Assembly (NCBI GenBank): GCA_038093515.1
Contig: JBBPSI010000129.1
Coordinates: forward strand, 1-64,000
Direction of reading: 5' to 3'
DNA: 64,000 nucleotides
From: Butyriboletus loyo
Lineage: Eukaryota; Basidiomycota; Agaricomycetes; Boletales; Boletaceae
Each line of letters opens with the position of its first letter. The stretch's first letter is position 1. Positions 34,505 to 46,357 of this stretch are shown here, in pieces. Both the position numbers and the translations under genes were made by a program. The notes under the pieces are model-generated. The model was not told the DNA's origin. It did no database searches and worked only from the letters and a program-made list of their open reading frames with translations.

Positions 34505-34990
34505 GAGATGGGGGGGGAGACACACACAACTCGGTGACACTGGCACGAGGCCCAGAGTCCGCCGATGGAACATCTGTACCACCAAGACCCACCTGCCAGT
34601 GAAGAAAGACCAGCAAAGTGACTGCCGTGTTGTTCATCGCCAGCCCAACTTTCCTGTTGTCCAGGGTCCCCATAACCTCCAATCAACAAGCCGGAAGCAA
34701 AGCGTTGGTTTCAGACAATCTTTACACGGAATATCCGCACCAGACTCAGCCAATATGAGCAGAGAATCAAAGATCATAGCACCCAACGAGACGATATACA
34801 ACATGGGAAACCCCCCCGCTCTGCCGAAGCTCCTCATGTATATCCAGGCACCCTACGTCCACCGCAGATTAGATGTCTATGCACCTCACCCCTTAGGCAA
34901 GACGCGCTATACCAAGCCTATGTCTGCTGCTACACAACTGTCACATCCATTCCGCACCGTAGGTAGGCTGTCCTGAGCCTTTGGGGGAAC
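34505..34990. repeat. Shared repeat R2 next to the CHAT array
   Basis: Second copy of the repeat at 27125-27580. It contains a 74-codon plus-strand frame from ATG 34755 (MSRESKIIAPNETIYNMGN) ending at 34976. The equivalent frame in R1 lacks this ATG and diverges at its end. It ends just before the 3' end of the ERV14 gene. Confidence 0.6.
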
Positions 34991-35001
34991 GAGCTACATA
35001 A

Positions 35002-35686
35002 TCATTCGCTCTCCGAAATGAGTGCAACAATCATGCTAATTTGGGGATGAGGTCGGAAGCTGGCGCGAGAAAGGGAGATATACACACCGGTACAGGTAGT
35101 AGAAGAAAGACAACAGGTAGAAACCGAGTTTCATAAAACTCTCTTTCTTGTGTCCAGAGAGTGTGCGGAAGATTTCGGTGGCGTCGTACATGTGGTTCTT
35201 GTTTCGTATCCTGTTCGAGCGTAATGAACGCCATGAATGAGCACATGATCAAGGGACACACTTGTTGGCGTTATAGAGCACGAGAGGGAGATTAAGCAAA
35301 AATGCAACCCATTGACCCGAGAGCAAGAAAAGAATGGTGAGAAAAGCATGAGCAATATTTTCCGGCAGAACAAACTAGGGATTGCACGTTGTGAGCACGC
35401 GGAAGATAACAAGTCATTCGATCAAGTACCTGGTTGAGCTTGTTGCAGAGATCTATGGGATTGATGTAGTCGCATTCGAGGTCAGAGAACATGATGATCT
35501 GTGTTGCACGTCAGAACACGCCCGAGTTGGACTCGTTCAGGGTGACGTACGAAAAAGACCATCGTAAAGAGCAGAACGGCGGCCATAAGGACCGAGAACA
35601 GGAACAGCCAGCCTGTGTGGTGGGTGAATAGGACAGAACACAAAAGAACCGGTGCCCTAAAAAGAAGACGCACCAGCTCCACCCAT
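35002..35686 (-). CDS. ERV14: Cornichon/ERV14 cargo receptor
   Basis: Six exons (minus): 35674-35686, 35551-35612, 35430-35498, 35262-35374, 35088-35210 and 35002-35035, joined in frame to give 137 residues, the normal family length. The protein is a three-helix ER membrane protein that loads transmembrane cargo into COPII vesicles. Signatures: [19 protein letters not shown] (first helix), [56 protein letters not shown] (conserved cytoplasmic loop) and [12 protein letters not shown]. The first exon has only four full codons, a split common in fungi. It is divergent from the RRM gene, with 223 bases between the start codons. Confidence 0.96.
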
Positions 35687-35909
35687 GTCGTGTCAGTTCG
35701 GCGATGAGAATTCGTTGAGAATGAGGATGGCTGCGTGGGGTTTAGCAGCTACGCGTCTTTTGATGGGTCAAGCTCGCTGTTGTGTGTGGTGTTGAGGTCG
35801 ATGTCAGGTTGACGCATGCTCCCATTTTCTGCCACACACCAAACAAGCGTACACAGCGGTCTTGAGGTCGCGTCCAGCTTCGCCACATTTTCTTTCCCGA
35901 ACTCTCATC

Positions 35910-36938
35910 ATGTCGCTCTTGGCCCGTCTCTCCACAACCACTGAAGGTAGCGCAGTCCGTCCAAAGTCTGCAACTCGAAACTCGCCTTATGTGCGTACTA
36001 TACGATTCGCATCCTCCAAGGCTGTCCATTGAAAAATAAAATGTCCCATCCTTGGCCCTTCGCACGTGTACGCTTTATCGCTCTTAGGCCCGCCCCTCCC
36101 GACCCCCCAAAGGCGATTCAGACGCACAATGGTCCCATGACTTGTACGAAGACCCAGACAAACCTTCGCTCTCCTCCCGTCTGTCCGGTTCTGCCGCAAC
36201 CCCTCGCAAACCCGACTCTCCCCTCATCCAACGCGCAATCAGAGAAGCCACTGCCGCAAGTGGAATAAGTATCAAGGGGGCAAGCACCAGCGCCAATGGC
36301 AACGTCGTGCAGGTCGACGGTTTGGTGAAGGGAACCACTCCTGCAGATGTCGAGGTATGTCTTTCCCTTCTCGTTTCCCGACCTTCTCCCGATACCTGAC
36401 AGGCTATCTTCCGGCGGTGTGGCGCGATCATCTCATCCGAACTCGTGACCAACCAAGCGTCTGAAAACGTGACTGTCCGACTGACCTTCAAACAACCCGC
36501 GCATGCTGCAGCTGCAGTTGCCAAATTCGATAAACAGCCTGCAGACGGTCGTATACTCCGAGTCACGATCGTAGGCGTACAATCCGTCGGTCTGTCTAGA
36601 AGACTTGGTGGTGTGGAATTGGTCAACGAGAACGGTACCGTTGATGTGTTGATGGGCGCCGATGATGATGCCGGCTCGTGAGTCTTGGATCTGTCGTTCT
36701 GAGCTCAACTCAAGTCCATTCCGCGAACAGAAAATTGCGTTCAGATTCAATCATGAACTCGGATCCTCGTGCCACGGTCCTTGTCGCACCACCAGGGGCG
36801 GATCTCAAGGTGTACAGTCAACAGAATAATTCGCGATCAGATGTTCAGCGATGGCAGCGCGGCGCAAGGAGAGGTGGGCGGGGCCGACGTGGTGGTGGTG
36901 GGGCAGGCGGCGGTGCATCTACTATGGAAGTCGATTGA
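35910..36938 (+). CDS. RRM-type RNA-binding protein with RGG-rich tail
   Basis: Exons 35910-35990, 36088-36354, 36403-36677 and 36731-36938 give 276 residues. The central region has the RRM pattern: VQVDGLVKGTTPADVEAIF as the first strand and helix, then VTVRLTFKQPAHAAAAVAKF as the RNP1-like strand and second helix, then ILRVTIVG. The tail is rich in Gly and Arg (RGARRGGRGRRGGGG), a typical RNA-binding or methylated region. The overall plan resembles REF/ALY mRNA-export adaptors, but the RRM is too diverged to be sure. Intron borders are clear. It likely shares a bidirectional promoter with ERV14. Confidence 0.8.
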
Positions 36939-38083
36939 ATGAGTTGGATGATTTGGACTATTATGTCGGCTAAAAACAGCTCACCCGAACACCTTGGGAT
37001 TTGTTACAAGTATCATCACGCCAGCTGCATCTTCTTACGCACATCTCAATATTTTACAGAATTGTTATGTATTTCTTCTACTTCGTTGAGGAAAGCTTCG
37101 AAGAAACCGTCGTACTGGTTTCAAATTCTTGGTCAAGATGAACTTGGCCACAACTAGACAAAGACAAAACCACATTGCAGCTGCTGATGAACATGTCATT
37201 CAGACCTGAGTTTACTTCGGACTGACAACGCGGCCAAACTTGAAACTTGAAGGCTCGACTCTAACAAGTTTGGACTTATCAGTCTCTCCGCCGCATCGTT
37301 TAGACACGTTGGTTTGCCCTTGCGACGTTCTGAAAGGCTCCGCGAACTTCAAGCTTGTCGGCTTTGAACATCGTCCCTAGATCCCACTTTGTACACTATC
37401 GTCCAAGACGTATACTGTGTCCCCAATCATATACCTAACGAGGACCACTCGAAGGGTCCTCGCCCTGCCAGTCCAAACCAACTGCCTCGAGGATTGAACA
37501 AAGAGTTCGGACTGTCGCCGAAACTCTCGGTAGAAACAGATCATACGCACATCCAGATGTGCAATGGTAGCCCTAGGCTCGTCTCGATGGAGTCTCGCCT
37601 CGCTCGACGTTCGGTGGTATGTTCCATTCGTTGAACTCGTGCCCAATGCCTGCTAGGTCGAAAGTACGATGCTTAAAAAACCATTGATCATTGACCAACT
37701 ACTACCATCGACCAGTACGTGGCAGTTGAGTACAATCTCGATTCTGAGTTTGCTTTGTACGTTTACGAGGGACGAATGCGACGTACAGTACTCAGCGGTC
37801 CGCGGACGGCGTTTGCCCGACTTCTATATCCCCATCACAACGGCATTAGAATGCGGCCGTTGTGTCGGATGATTGTTTGACAGCAGCTCATTCTGACCTG
37901 GATTCACCATACCCTACTATCAATCCGAAACGATGACCATCGGTGCGATCACAGCGGCTGTGGTCCATTTGCCTTAAAGCCTGTCCCAGCAAGCCACGAT
38001 TGTGTTCCCCATCCCTTTCTCTCAAAATTGTCGTCACTGACCCTGTGCAGCCCTTTGCACCCCGTATCTTTGCCACTCATCCA
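36939..38083. other. Intergenic; no gene recognised
   Basis: Only short open frames without motifs are found. The right end probably holds the 5' UTR of the downstream MYND gene. Confidence 0.35.
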
Positions 38084-38155
38084 GTGAGTATGATACGTTG
38101 GCCTTTATCATGTCCGGACTGATGGTGCTGACATTTATATTCATCCTTTGTATAG
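38084..38155 (+). other. Probable 5'-UTR intron of DUF4470-MYND gene 2
   Basis: A donor GTGAGTATG at 38084 and an acceptor TTTGTATAG ending at 38155 sit two bases before the start codon at 38158. The 72-bp size fits the other introns. Confidence 0.5.
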
Positions 38156-38157
38156 GA

Positions 38158-41100
38158 ATGTCTCATCTCATGTTTTGGCCTACCGTCACGTTTTTCTATC
38201 CCGTCGGGAACACCTCAGCGGTCTGCTTGACTGAGAATATGTCCCCTGAAAGCAAGGCAGACATCCTGCTTCTCGCGTGTGGGGACCCTAGACATATCTT
38301 GTACACCATATACACCGATGAGATGAGTTCGTTGACGTGTACGTATGATCTTGCTTAATGACTCGCCCAGTCTGACCCGCCATAGCTCAGCGGTCGTTTG
38401 ACATCACTTGTTGCGACGTGGACGTCGTTATACTTGGTGAGGCTCATTCATCCGCCCTTTTCGTTTCCTGAGCTCTCCCACTAATTTATCACAGCGCGCA
38501 ACGCATTATTGTTCACCCTTCTCGCCGACGATGGTGTGCTGGACAACTTGGACAGTCTGTGGAACCTCTTTTACCACATGTTTGTCGACCAGATCTCGCT
38601 CTCGATGCTTTTCAGTCAATGTCGTAAGCTCGTCGCTTTGGCGGAAAGCGTGGAGACTTGGAGAGCTGGCCCATACGGCCACTTTCTCGCTCCCTGCAAT
38701 GCAGAAACGCTTGGAGAGCTTCGACGAGTCTGGACCACGTATCTCGATACAGCGACCTTCTCCTCCAAACAAGCAAAGCGCTTCGAACAGCGCTTCACCG
38801 ATGGTATGAAGGAGATGTCACGGAAACTAGGATCCAGAGGTACTACGACCGCAGCTCGTTCCGCGGGACCTCTCGCATTACACGCAAACCAAACTGTCTC
38901 GCGCCAGTTTAGCGGCTACTGGGATTCCGGGATCACCGACGATGGCGCAAAGGGTCAAAAGCGACGCCTGACCGTCAATCCCACCTTTGCTTTTTCCGTC
39001 GACGGGGACAGGTTTGCCGTACATTACGGAACGGATCCCCTCTCCGGGTTCCATCTCGCGGAGGCCTTCGCATCCGGCAAATTTATCCGTCCTCAAGAGC
39101 GTATCCTGCCACACGAGATGGTACGCGTCGCCAAGGACCAGTTTTCACGTTGGTGTACGTCCGTGAGCAAGCGCTTGAAGGGCAGCAACTCCTCGTCGCC
39201 TACATTCGTCATCCGAATGTTTGCCGGCGACGCGTTGATGTTCTGCCAAGCACTCAAGTATTGTGAAGTGACGCAGTCGCCAGTCACGCCGTATAATATC
39301 GCTCCATGGCGGTTGTCCACCATCACGCTCGACGACCATTCTTATGGGCGCAATGCGCTATCGTCGGCGCCACTGTGGTTCAACGTGATTGACACGTCGA
39401 ATATTCTGGATCATGTTGGACTGGTCAACGTCCTCGTCGTCACCGCGCCGCTCCTATGCAAAACACATTCGGCGACGTTGTATACCGAAGTGCTTCTCAG
39501 GACGGGTGACAATCCTTCCCAGGCAATCCTAGAGCACGTCCGTGGCGACCTTCCGACCATGGCCCTCCTCTTGGGCATCATCCCCTCGACGTTTATATCT
39601 CATTTCAGCACACGTTCCAACGCCCACGAAACCCTGATAATGAACGAGGACGCGAAACAGTATTACGAACGGTCGGCCTGGAAGGTCATCGGGCTTGGAG
39701 GACCAAGGGGACAGCATCAGCCGGACGAAGTGTGGACACCTCCTCAGCGCCTCCTCTTTTCCCCGGAAGACCTCGCCAAATTTCTATTTCGCGTCTATCT
39801 CCACATGTTCTCCGACGAGGACATCAGGTCCCGATTCCAACTTCTCACCTTTTCGCCTGAGCGTATGCTCCGAGGACTACAGCGCTCCGGCGTCCTGCAC
39901 TATAACCGCCGCTCCTTTGCCCTCTTTGTGCACCTCGTGAAAACGAGGGTAGAGACGGACTGGTATCGCGCGATGGATCTGTTTGAGGACTTGGTGATAG
40001 CAGACGGGCCGTTGATCACGGGACAACATGCTTACCAAGAACTTTGTTGCCAACTGCATCTTCTTGGTATATACACCACCCCGTGTATGTACCTCGCTCT
40101 CCGCTGCCTCCAGCACGAACACGCCACCACCACCACTGACGACGACGACAACCTCGGCCTATTCCGCGACTGGACTGGGGCACACATCCCGCAGGTCGTC
40201 ACGCTCGTCCTCGTCGTTCCACGAGACGCCATTGCAAGACTCGAGCCCGACTTTGTGGCTGTCGGGACCCCAACGTTGCAATGCGACTTGCACGACGGGC
40301 CGCGGCAAAACTGGTTCGCCGTCACCTCAGCTACGTTTGGGTCGCTGCGCGTTTCTGGCACGGGCGAACATCGGACAGGCGTGATCATCGAAGGTGACGC
40401 GAATGCGAGTACAATTACGGGTACAGATACGCTTGCGTCTGCGACAAAACCGCCATGGCGGACGAGTGCGCCGTTGATCATTACCTTTTCGGTCCCGTCC
40501 TTCTCTGTGATGGACTTTGCACGGAACCCGAGGGCTACGGTCGGTTTGGCGTTGCGTGCTACTGTAGGGGTGACAGCCAAGTTTGCGAATCGGCTTGGGT
40601 TCAATTTGACGGTGTTTAGGACGGAGTTGACGGATGCAGAGCGTGTGTTCGTGCTGGCACGGCGTCCCGTCGTGGGTACCAGCATCAGCACCAGCACCAG
40701 CACGGGCGGGGGTGCGGGTACGAGTGCGGTTATGACTGATCATTGGCAAGAGAACATGAGAGGGGCTTTATACTCGGAACAAGGAACTAGCGGCCCGCAT
40801 ATGGCTTTCACAAGCGCAGACGTACACGTCCAGATGAACGACATGTGCTCTGCCGTCCAGTCCTTCACCGTACGCATCCACGTCGCGAATCCCAGTGCAC
40901 GAGCGGCCCTTGCAAACGTGCAGACAGTTCCGACCATCAGCTTCGGCTCGGGGTCGACGCAGAGCCTCGATGCGTACGTGAAGATAGGGATACACACTTG
41001 TGCCGTTCGGTTCCCACTCCCTGTCGATGTGGCTCGTGTGAAACTGCGTATCGCGAGGAAATCGTCGTATATCGAGGTGAGTGGTGCTAGCTTTTGTGCC

Positions 41101-42290
41101 GATGTCGCAGGGGAATGGAATTCCGTTGTATCGTCGACGCTGACGCCTTGTCGTTATCCTTTGTCCAGGTCGTAGCGCCTCCCACTCCGTTCGACGTTCG
41201 CCCTGAGCGCAATCTCTCGCACCGGTTCACGTCTTTGTGTCCGGGCCCCGACGACGACGGCATCCCGACGCTGGGGAGCATCCATCGCATCAGCCTTGGC
41301 CGATGCCCCACGTTCAAACTTGCCAAAAACTCACCGAAGCCCGACTGGTTCCATTCCCATCTCAGCCTCATGTTCTCGGATCTGGAGAAACAGCGTATGC
41401 TCCACGCCCCTGATACGCTCGTACACGTCAAACAAACGCTGTGCGTCCTTTTACGCTCCGCAGCAGGAGCAGACCCGGATGACCAAGCCCCCGGCAGAGT
41501 ATTTGCGCTGTTCGACACGTTGCACAAGGTGGAATATCTCTATATTGTCGTTGCACGCATGTGTTTGGACGTTGGATCGCACACGGTAGTTGCGGACGCG
41601 TTCGTGGTGCCGGGTACACCCGCCGTACGGGCAGCGCTGGCCCAGATCGCGACGCATGATGCGTGCACGTTCATGGGTGATGGTCATAGTCAAGGGCCCC
41701 GAAATCCAGACGACCTCGTGATCCGATGCATCCTTACAGATGCAGACGAAACTGCGGTGTGGTTCCATCTCCTCCCGTGCCTGACTGAACGGTGTCGGAC
41801 GTGGCCACACAAGGCGACGTGCGTTTATCGTACCTCGAAGAAACACCAGCAGAGGTCCGGTGAACACTCGTGGGGGAGACAGAGCCCGCTGTGTACCTGC
41901 GGCGTAGGCATAGGCACTGAGATCTTGCCAAAGCACTTCGAAAGGCTTGCACCAAACCTCACACGAGCAGCGTTTAGCCCACTCTTGCCGGTGCCGTACT
42001 TGAAGGAGGTGGATGTTCCTATGGGCAGTCCAGTTATTGGGATGGGAACGTTTCGGGAAAACGTGATGTTCAGGGCCCCGTTAAGGCATGACCGGAGCGT
42101 CGACGATGGCAAGATGGACGCAGTCGGGGTCACGGCGGCCCGAGCGGGACATCGATGTGGGTCGTGTGGCAAGATGGGCGGTCTGACATGCGGTCGGTGC
42201 AAGCGTGCGCGGTACTGTTCCAAGGAGTGTCAACGTGCGGACTGGAAAGTTCACAAGAAGGATTGTCAAAAGTGCACAGGAGGTTCTTGA
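38158..42290 (+). CDS. DUF4470-MYND zinc-finger protein 2
   Basis: Exons 38158-38338, 38386-38436, 38495-41076 and 41169-42290 give 1311 residues. The first two exons have exactly the lengths of those in gene 1 (181 and 51 bases), which fixes the start. The N-terminus is DUF4470-like (FYPVGNTSAVCLTE, LLLACGDPRHILYT, DITCCDVDVVILARN). The C-terminus is a MYND finger (CGSCGK, CGRCKRARYCSKEC, HKKDC). The middle aligns with gene 1 along its length but has extra loops rich in Ser/Thr/Gly. Base composition is more GC-rich than in gene 1, so the two are not a recent duplicate. An ATG-proximal intron in the 5' UTR is likely. Role unknown. It lies on the far side of the CHAT array and of ERV14/RRM from gene 1. 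Confidence 0.9.
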
Positions 42291-43160
42291 TTACTTAAAA
42301 TATGATACCCAGCTTCAGTACGCGCTTTCGTACTAGGACAACTTGAGGCTCTTCGAGTAGGACCGTCCGTTTTGTGCATGAGTTGATGTGAACTTTTCAC
42401 TGGACCCCGTCGCATCCCCAAACATCACCCTTTATTGCCCGGATAGCTGGGAGATTAGGGTACACCACCCTCCAGGTCCGAAGAAAGTAAACTGTGTGGT
42501 TATCCAAGAAAAATGATGCAGCGGCTGACTTTCACAGTGGATTTTACCAGAGCGCATCGCCTCTTTGACCGTTAGAAGTTGTCCATCATGGATTCAGGTG
42601 CCTCAGATCAACCCGTCGCGTCAGATCTCGTCTTTCTCGCCTTCCTCCTCCCAGTCGCGTCACGCCCCCCTCCAGACTTGCTCACAACGACGTATTGGAG
42701 CACCCCTAGCACAACAGGCGCCAATATCACCAGCCGTGGCTGCCTTGATGACGGTAAACAAGTTTGCATCAGTATGTCCTGGGTTTCCCTGGGTTCCTGG
42801 CAGTTCGTTCTAACAGTATCTCAGTAATACGTTGACCAACAAGACTTGGTCAGATGTCTTCGCCAGCTACAGCCCGCTGCTTCTACCTGCTGCACTCAGC
42901 CGAACTTCTTCCCCGGTCACAATCCGCCATCGTCGCTTTCTCCCAACTTGAGCTCGCATTTTCAGTGAGCTACCGCCCTTGGAACGCTCTACTGGATGAC
43001 CCTGCACATACCAGAAAATGGCTTTTTGACCTGTCCTGGTAACATCTATGGTCAGCGTATTATCCAGGCTGGCAGATCAGTTTCCTCTCTACATTTACTG
43101 ACTCCGAAACTAGACTCTACTAACGATCAATCAATCATGTCGAATTCAAGGTGGTCATCA
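42291..43160. other. Intergenic; weak coding hints only
   Basis: A frame at 42588-42827 (MDSGASDQPVASDLVFLAF) followed by a possible exon reading NTLTNKTWSDVFASYSPLLL near 42828 may be a remnant or an unrecognised gene. I could not join them into a full model. Confidence 0.3.
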
Positions 43161-43169
43161 GTTTCTAGT

Positions 43170-43605
43170 TCAGGCGTTCGGTACTAGGGGCCCTATCAGG
43201 AAGCTTGCATACCAATCAGACGAACAAGAACTTGTGGCTGCCGCCGACGAAACTATCACTGTCTGGAAGGTAGAAAAGATGGAACAAATAACCAGATTAG
43301 ATTACGGAGGCCATCGAGTCCATAACCTCATTGCAACCCGGAAATGTATATGAATCGCCACCGGTACCTTATCGAGGTGTGGCACCTACTTGCCTCCGAA
43401 AAACCGGGGAACAATGTTTAAGAGTGGGATGATCCCTTTGAAACGCTTCAGTGGAATTACCGGCAGGATTGTATCGCCGAAGTTGGGATGATCGATTCGT
43501 CGCAGTTGCCGGACAGATCGTAATCATTCGCGAGCTGGATAGGGGACAAATTAAACGTTCCATCGATGTCGGCTGGCCCAGGAGCATGTAGTCCTTTTGT
43601 TTCTC
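43170..43605 (+). pseudogene. Possible WD40-repeat gene remnant
   Basis: Blocks resembling WD40 blades occur in different frames: LAYQSDEQELVAAADETITV followed by WKV (about 43202-43270), and RFVAVAGQIVIIRELDRGQ (about 43490-43550). Stops and frame changes lie between them. No start or full propeller is visible. The assignment rests on blade-like patterns only. Confidence 0.35.
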
Positions 43606-45908
43606 TTCCAACGGGGACAAACTCACATGCACCATTTATCCAGATTATATGAGGTCCAAAATGGTGCCCTCATTCCTAGCCCTGGATATCATGGCCAGTG
43701 TGCTGTGGTCCCTATAGCTGATTCTCATCGAAATTCGGTGTCAGTGTCGCATCATGCCCCTTGAACTATCTTCTTTGCTACAGATACCTCTCAGGATGGG
43801 TCCAGGGGTATGGGCTTGGGTTCTGAGCGAGGTTGACCATTGACGAGACGACGTTCGTTAACTTTCTATATACATAATGACCTATCCAATCCGGTTGAAG
43901 GGCTCGGAGGTCACCTTCGTGCGATATAAAGCCTCCCCGCTGAAAGCTGGGAAATCCAGAAACAACTAGAACCTCGACACACGGTACTTGTAGCGACTTC
44001 CAAACTCGCGTCCCCTCCCATATCGTTATCAACACGCACACAACACCACTATCCGAGACAGGCACGCGATCCACCCCACCCACGTCCGGCTCTCAACTAC
44101 ATCCGAATCGGCTCCTTGGCGAACGGTGGGTGAGAAGAGTGGGAGATAGAACCCAACTTTGACCACCGGACAACACGGGGTTCGACACGCTGCCGCAACC
44201 AAAAGCGCGTCACCAAGCGCCGACTGCGCCGGTACCGGTGTACAAAGACGGCGCTTCCCCGGACGAAGCGTCGCCCGGGGTTTATCATCATTGGTAATGG
44301 TAACGGGGCCCGCCACTTGAGCCACGTCTTTGCCGCTCCGATAGGTAGCCATGTTTTTCTTTCGCTTTTTCTTTTGTGTTGGCGAGGTTGTGTATGCATG
44401 TCCATACGTGTCGGTAGCAATCGAATTGGTGATGAGGTGGCGTTCGTCACGGTGTCGGAGACGCCGTGTGCCTGCCTGAGAATCCTCGACGTAACGACAA
44501 GGGTTGAGCTGGATGACACGATACCGAATTGAACCAGCAGCCTTACAGGCTATTGCACTCTGTCATCGGGTGACTCCATCGAGCGTCACTACTGCAAAAT
44601 GACGTGCACCTGGTTCAGCAATCCCGCCCGACATCGAGAGGGCACGAACCTACCTCCGCAGGGGTTTCTCAGTACGACCAGTATGTCGCTGCCGGTTATC
44701 GAATACATTCAATGCCGGAAGCTAGTGGTCGGCCGAAAATGGTGAGTCATCTTGTTATGTATCATCGGGTAGGACCCGACACACGCCCGCAATTGGTGGA
44801 GCGAGCGATATCGGGTACGTACCGCTCTGCGCTCCAGCTTGAATATCGCGAGCTCGAGCCGGAATCGCCAGAGTGCCGCGAGAAAATCGGGGCCGAGCGC
44901 TTCTGTGGGGTATGCGTGCGGCGCTGAGGGGGAAGGGATACCCGTAGGTAGGCCATCGGTGATGGGGGAACGAATGGCCTGCGGGGAAAAAAAACCTAGT
45001 GAGCGTCTGCTGCGGCGGCTACAAGCATACGCACAGGAAGCTCAAGCAGAGCAGTACGTTGGGCGGCAGAACACCCGGACTGAGCCTGAAATAATTCTTG
45101 CGGGGGCCTATGGGTCATTAGCTTGGGAGTGAGAGGGCTGGGTGCCTGGGAGACAGCGATCCATATCACACCCCCTCGATCTACTTATGGGCTCAGGAAA
45201 CCAGGAAGGATGATATTACAAGGGCAGAAACTGCAGGGCACCGCGTCTGCCGCTGCGTGCCGAAGAACCTTACTCTGTGCCGGAACTGCCGGGCGGAAAT
45301 AAGCGACCAATGCTGGGGAACAGAGAGAAGCCGCGTTCCGCCGAGTCGTCGAAAATATGTCAAAGTCGGGCCGCGATGGCGCCGAAACATGTTCATTCGT
45401 TGCCGAGCGTCGTAGTGATTGGTCATAGGCCAATCTAAGTACGATGGAATGCGGTTGTTATTTTTGGCAGAGTTTAGTGTATCGAACAACTGTCATGCAT
45501 CTACAGACGTGACTGATGAGCTAGTACAAGCAACCAGCAATGGGGTACCCATCGATAACACTGTCTAAGAAAAGATTGAATCAGTATCGGCATTCTCAAA
45601 TAAAGGCCCAGAGAAAGGTCAGAAGTGTCACATGTGGAGCACACCCTTGCACGACAAGGTATTCTCCCTGAAGAAATTCAAAACCATACAACATCATAAT
45701 CCAAAGCACAAGTGTGAGCATACTCACCTCTTTCCTAGCAACCCCACCACAAATTATTGAACGACGAACGTTCAGAGGGAAAAAAAATAAAACTAGAGAC
45801 AATACCCACGTCGAACGAGAGTAAGCCCCATTGAGTTGAAGGCACCCGAGGATGGGACGCCAACTACCGCATAACTATATCTATGAGCAACGAAGAGCAA
45901 ACTATCCG
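43606..45908. other. Intergenic; no gene recognised
   Basis: Open frames here, up to 140 codons on the minus strand at 44097-44519, show no domain, no conserved intron pattern and overlap one another. I see no supported gene. Confidence 0.35.
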
Positions 45909-46301
45909 TCAAGCAACCCAAACGAAAGACATGCTCATATCTTCGCATGAATACGCCACCACAGGGTTGCCCAACTTCCAGATCGCAACAGAGTAGGCAA
46001 ACGGAACTGTCCCCGAATGAAAACGCGGTCCAGTAAATCGATCTTTGCCCGACCGTATCTCATCCCTCAGCAACTTTGAAGCTGGGCGCTTTCCGTTTCG
46101 GGTGAGAAGGGTTCGCTCTGCGTCTCCGGGGACTTTCCCCACAGCGGAAATGCGAAAGCGAAATGCTTCCTGTGCGTGCGCTGCGACAGCGATACTCCAT
46201 ACGACGTGGATGTGATCATGAAAAAAAGCAAGAAAAATAGGCACTTTAAGCTGACCTAATATCAACTCCGACTCAAAGTGGGCCGGGACATACTGAAGCA
46301 C
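45909..46301 (-). CDS. Uncharacterised protein, 5' end unresolved
   Basis: The minus strand has an open frame ending in a stop at 45909. A GT..AG pair at 46181-46255 would remove 75 bases in frame, joining ESELIL to AHAQEAFRFRISAVGKV. The last ~90 residues look like real protein (SGTVPFAYSVAIWKLGNP). No ATG is found at the front before a stop near 46349, so an upstream exon overlapping the neighbouring plus-strand gene is needed, or this is a relic. The family is not recognised. Confidence 0.4.
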   Translation of the reverse strand: MLQYVPAHFESELILGQLKVPIFLAFFHDHIHVVWSIAVAAHAQEAFRFRISAVGKVPGDAERTLLTRNGKRPASKLLRDEIRSGKDRFTGPRFHSGTVPFAYSVAIWKLGNPVVAYSCEDMSMSFVWVA

Positions 46302-46357
46302 TGACTCTCGGTCACTATCTAACTCCTTTTCGCCATCCTCTGTACTTGTGCCTCACG

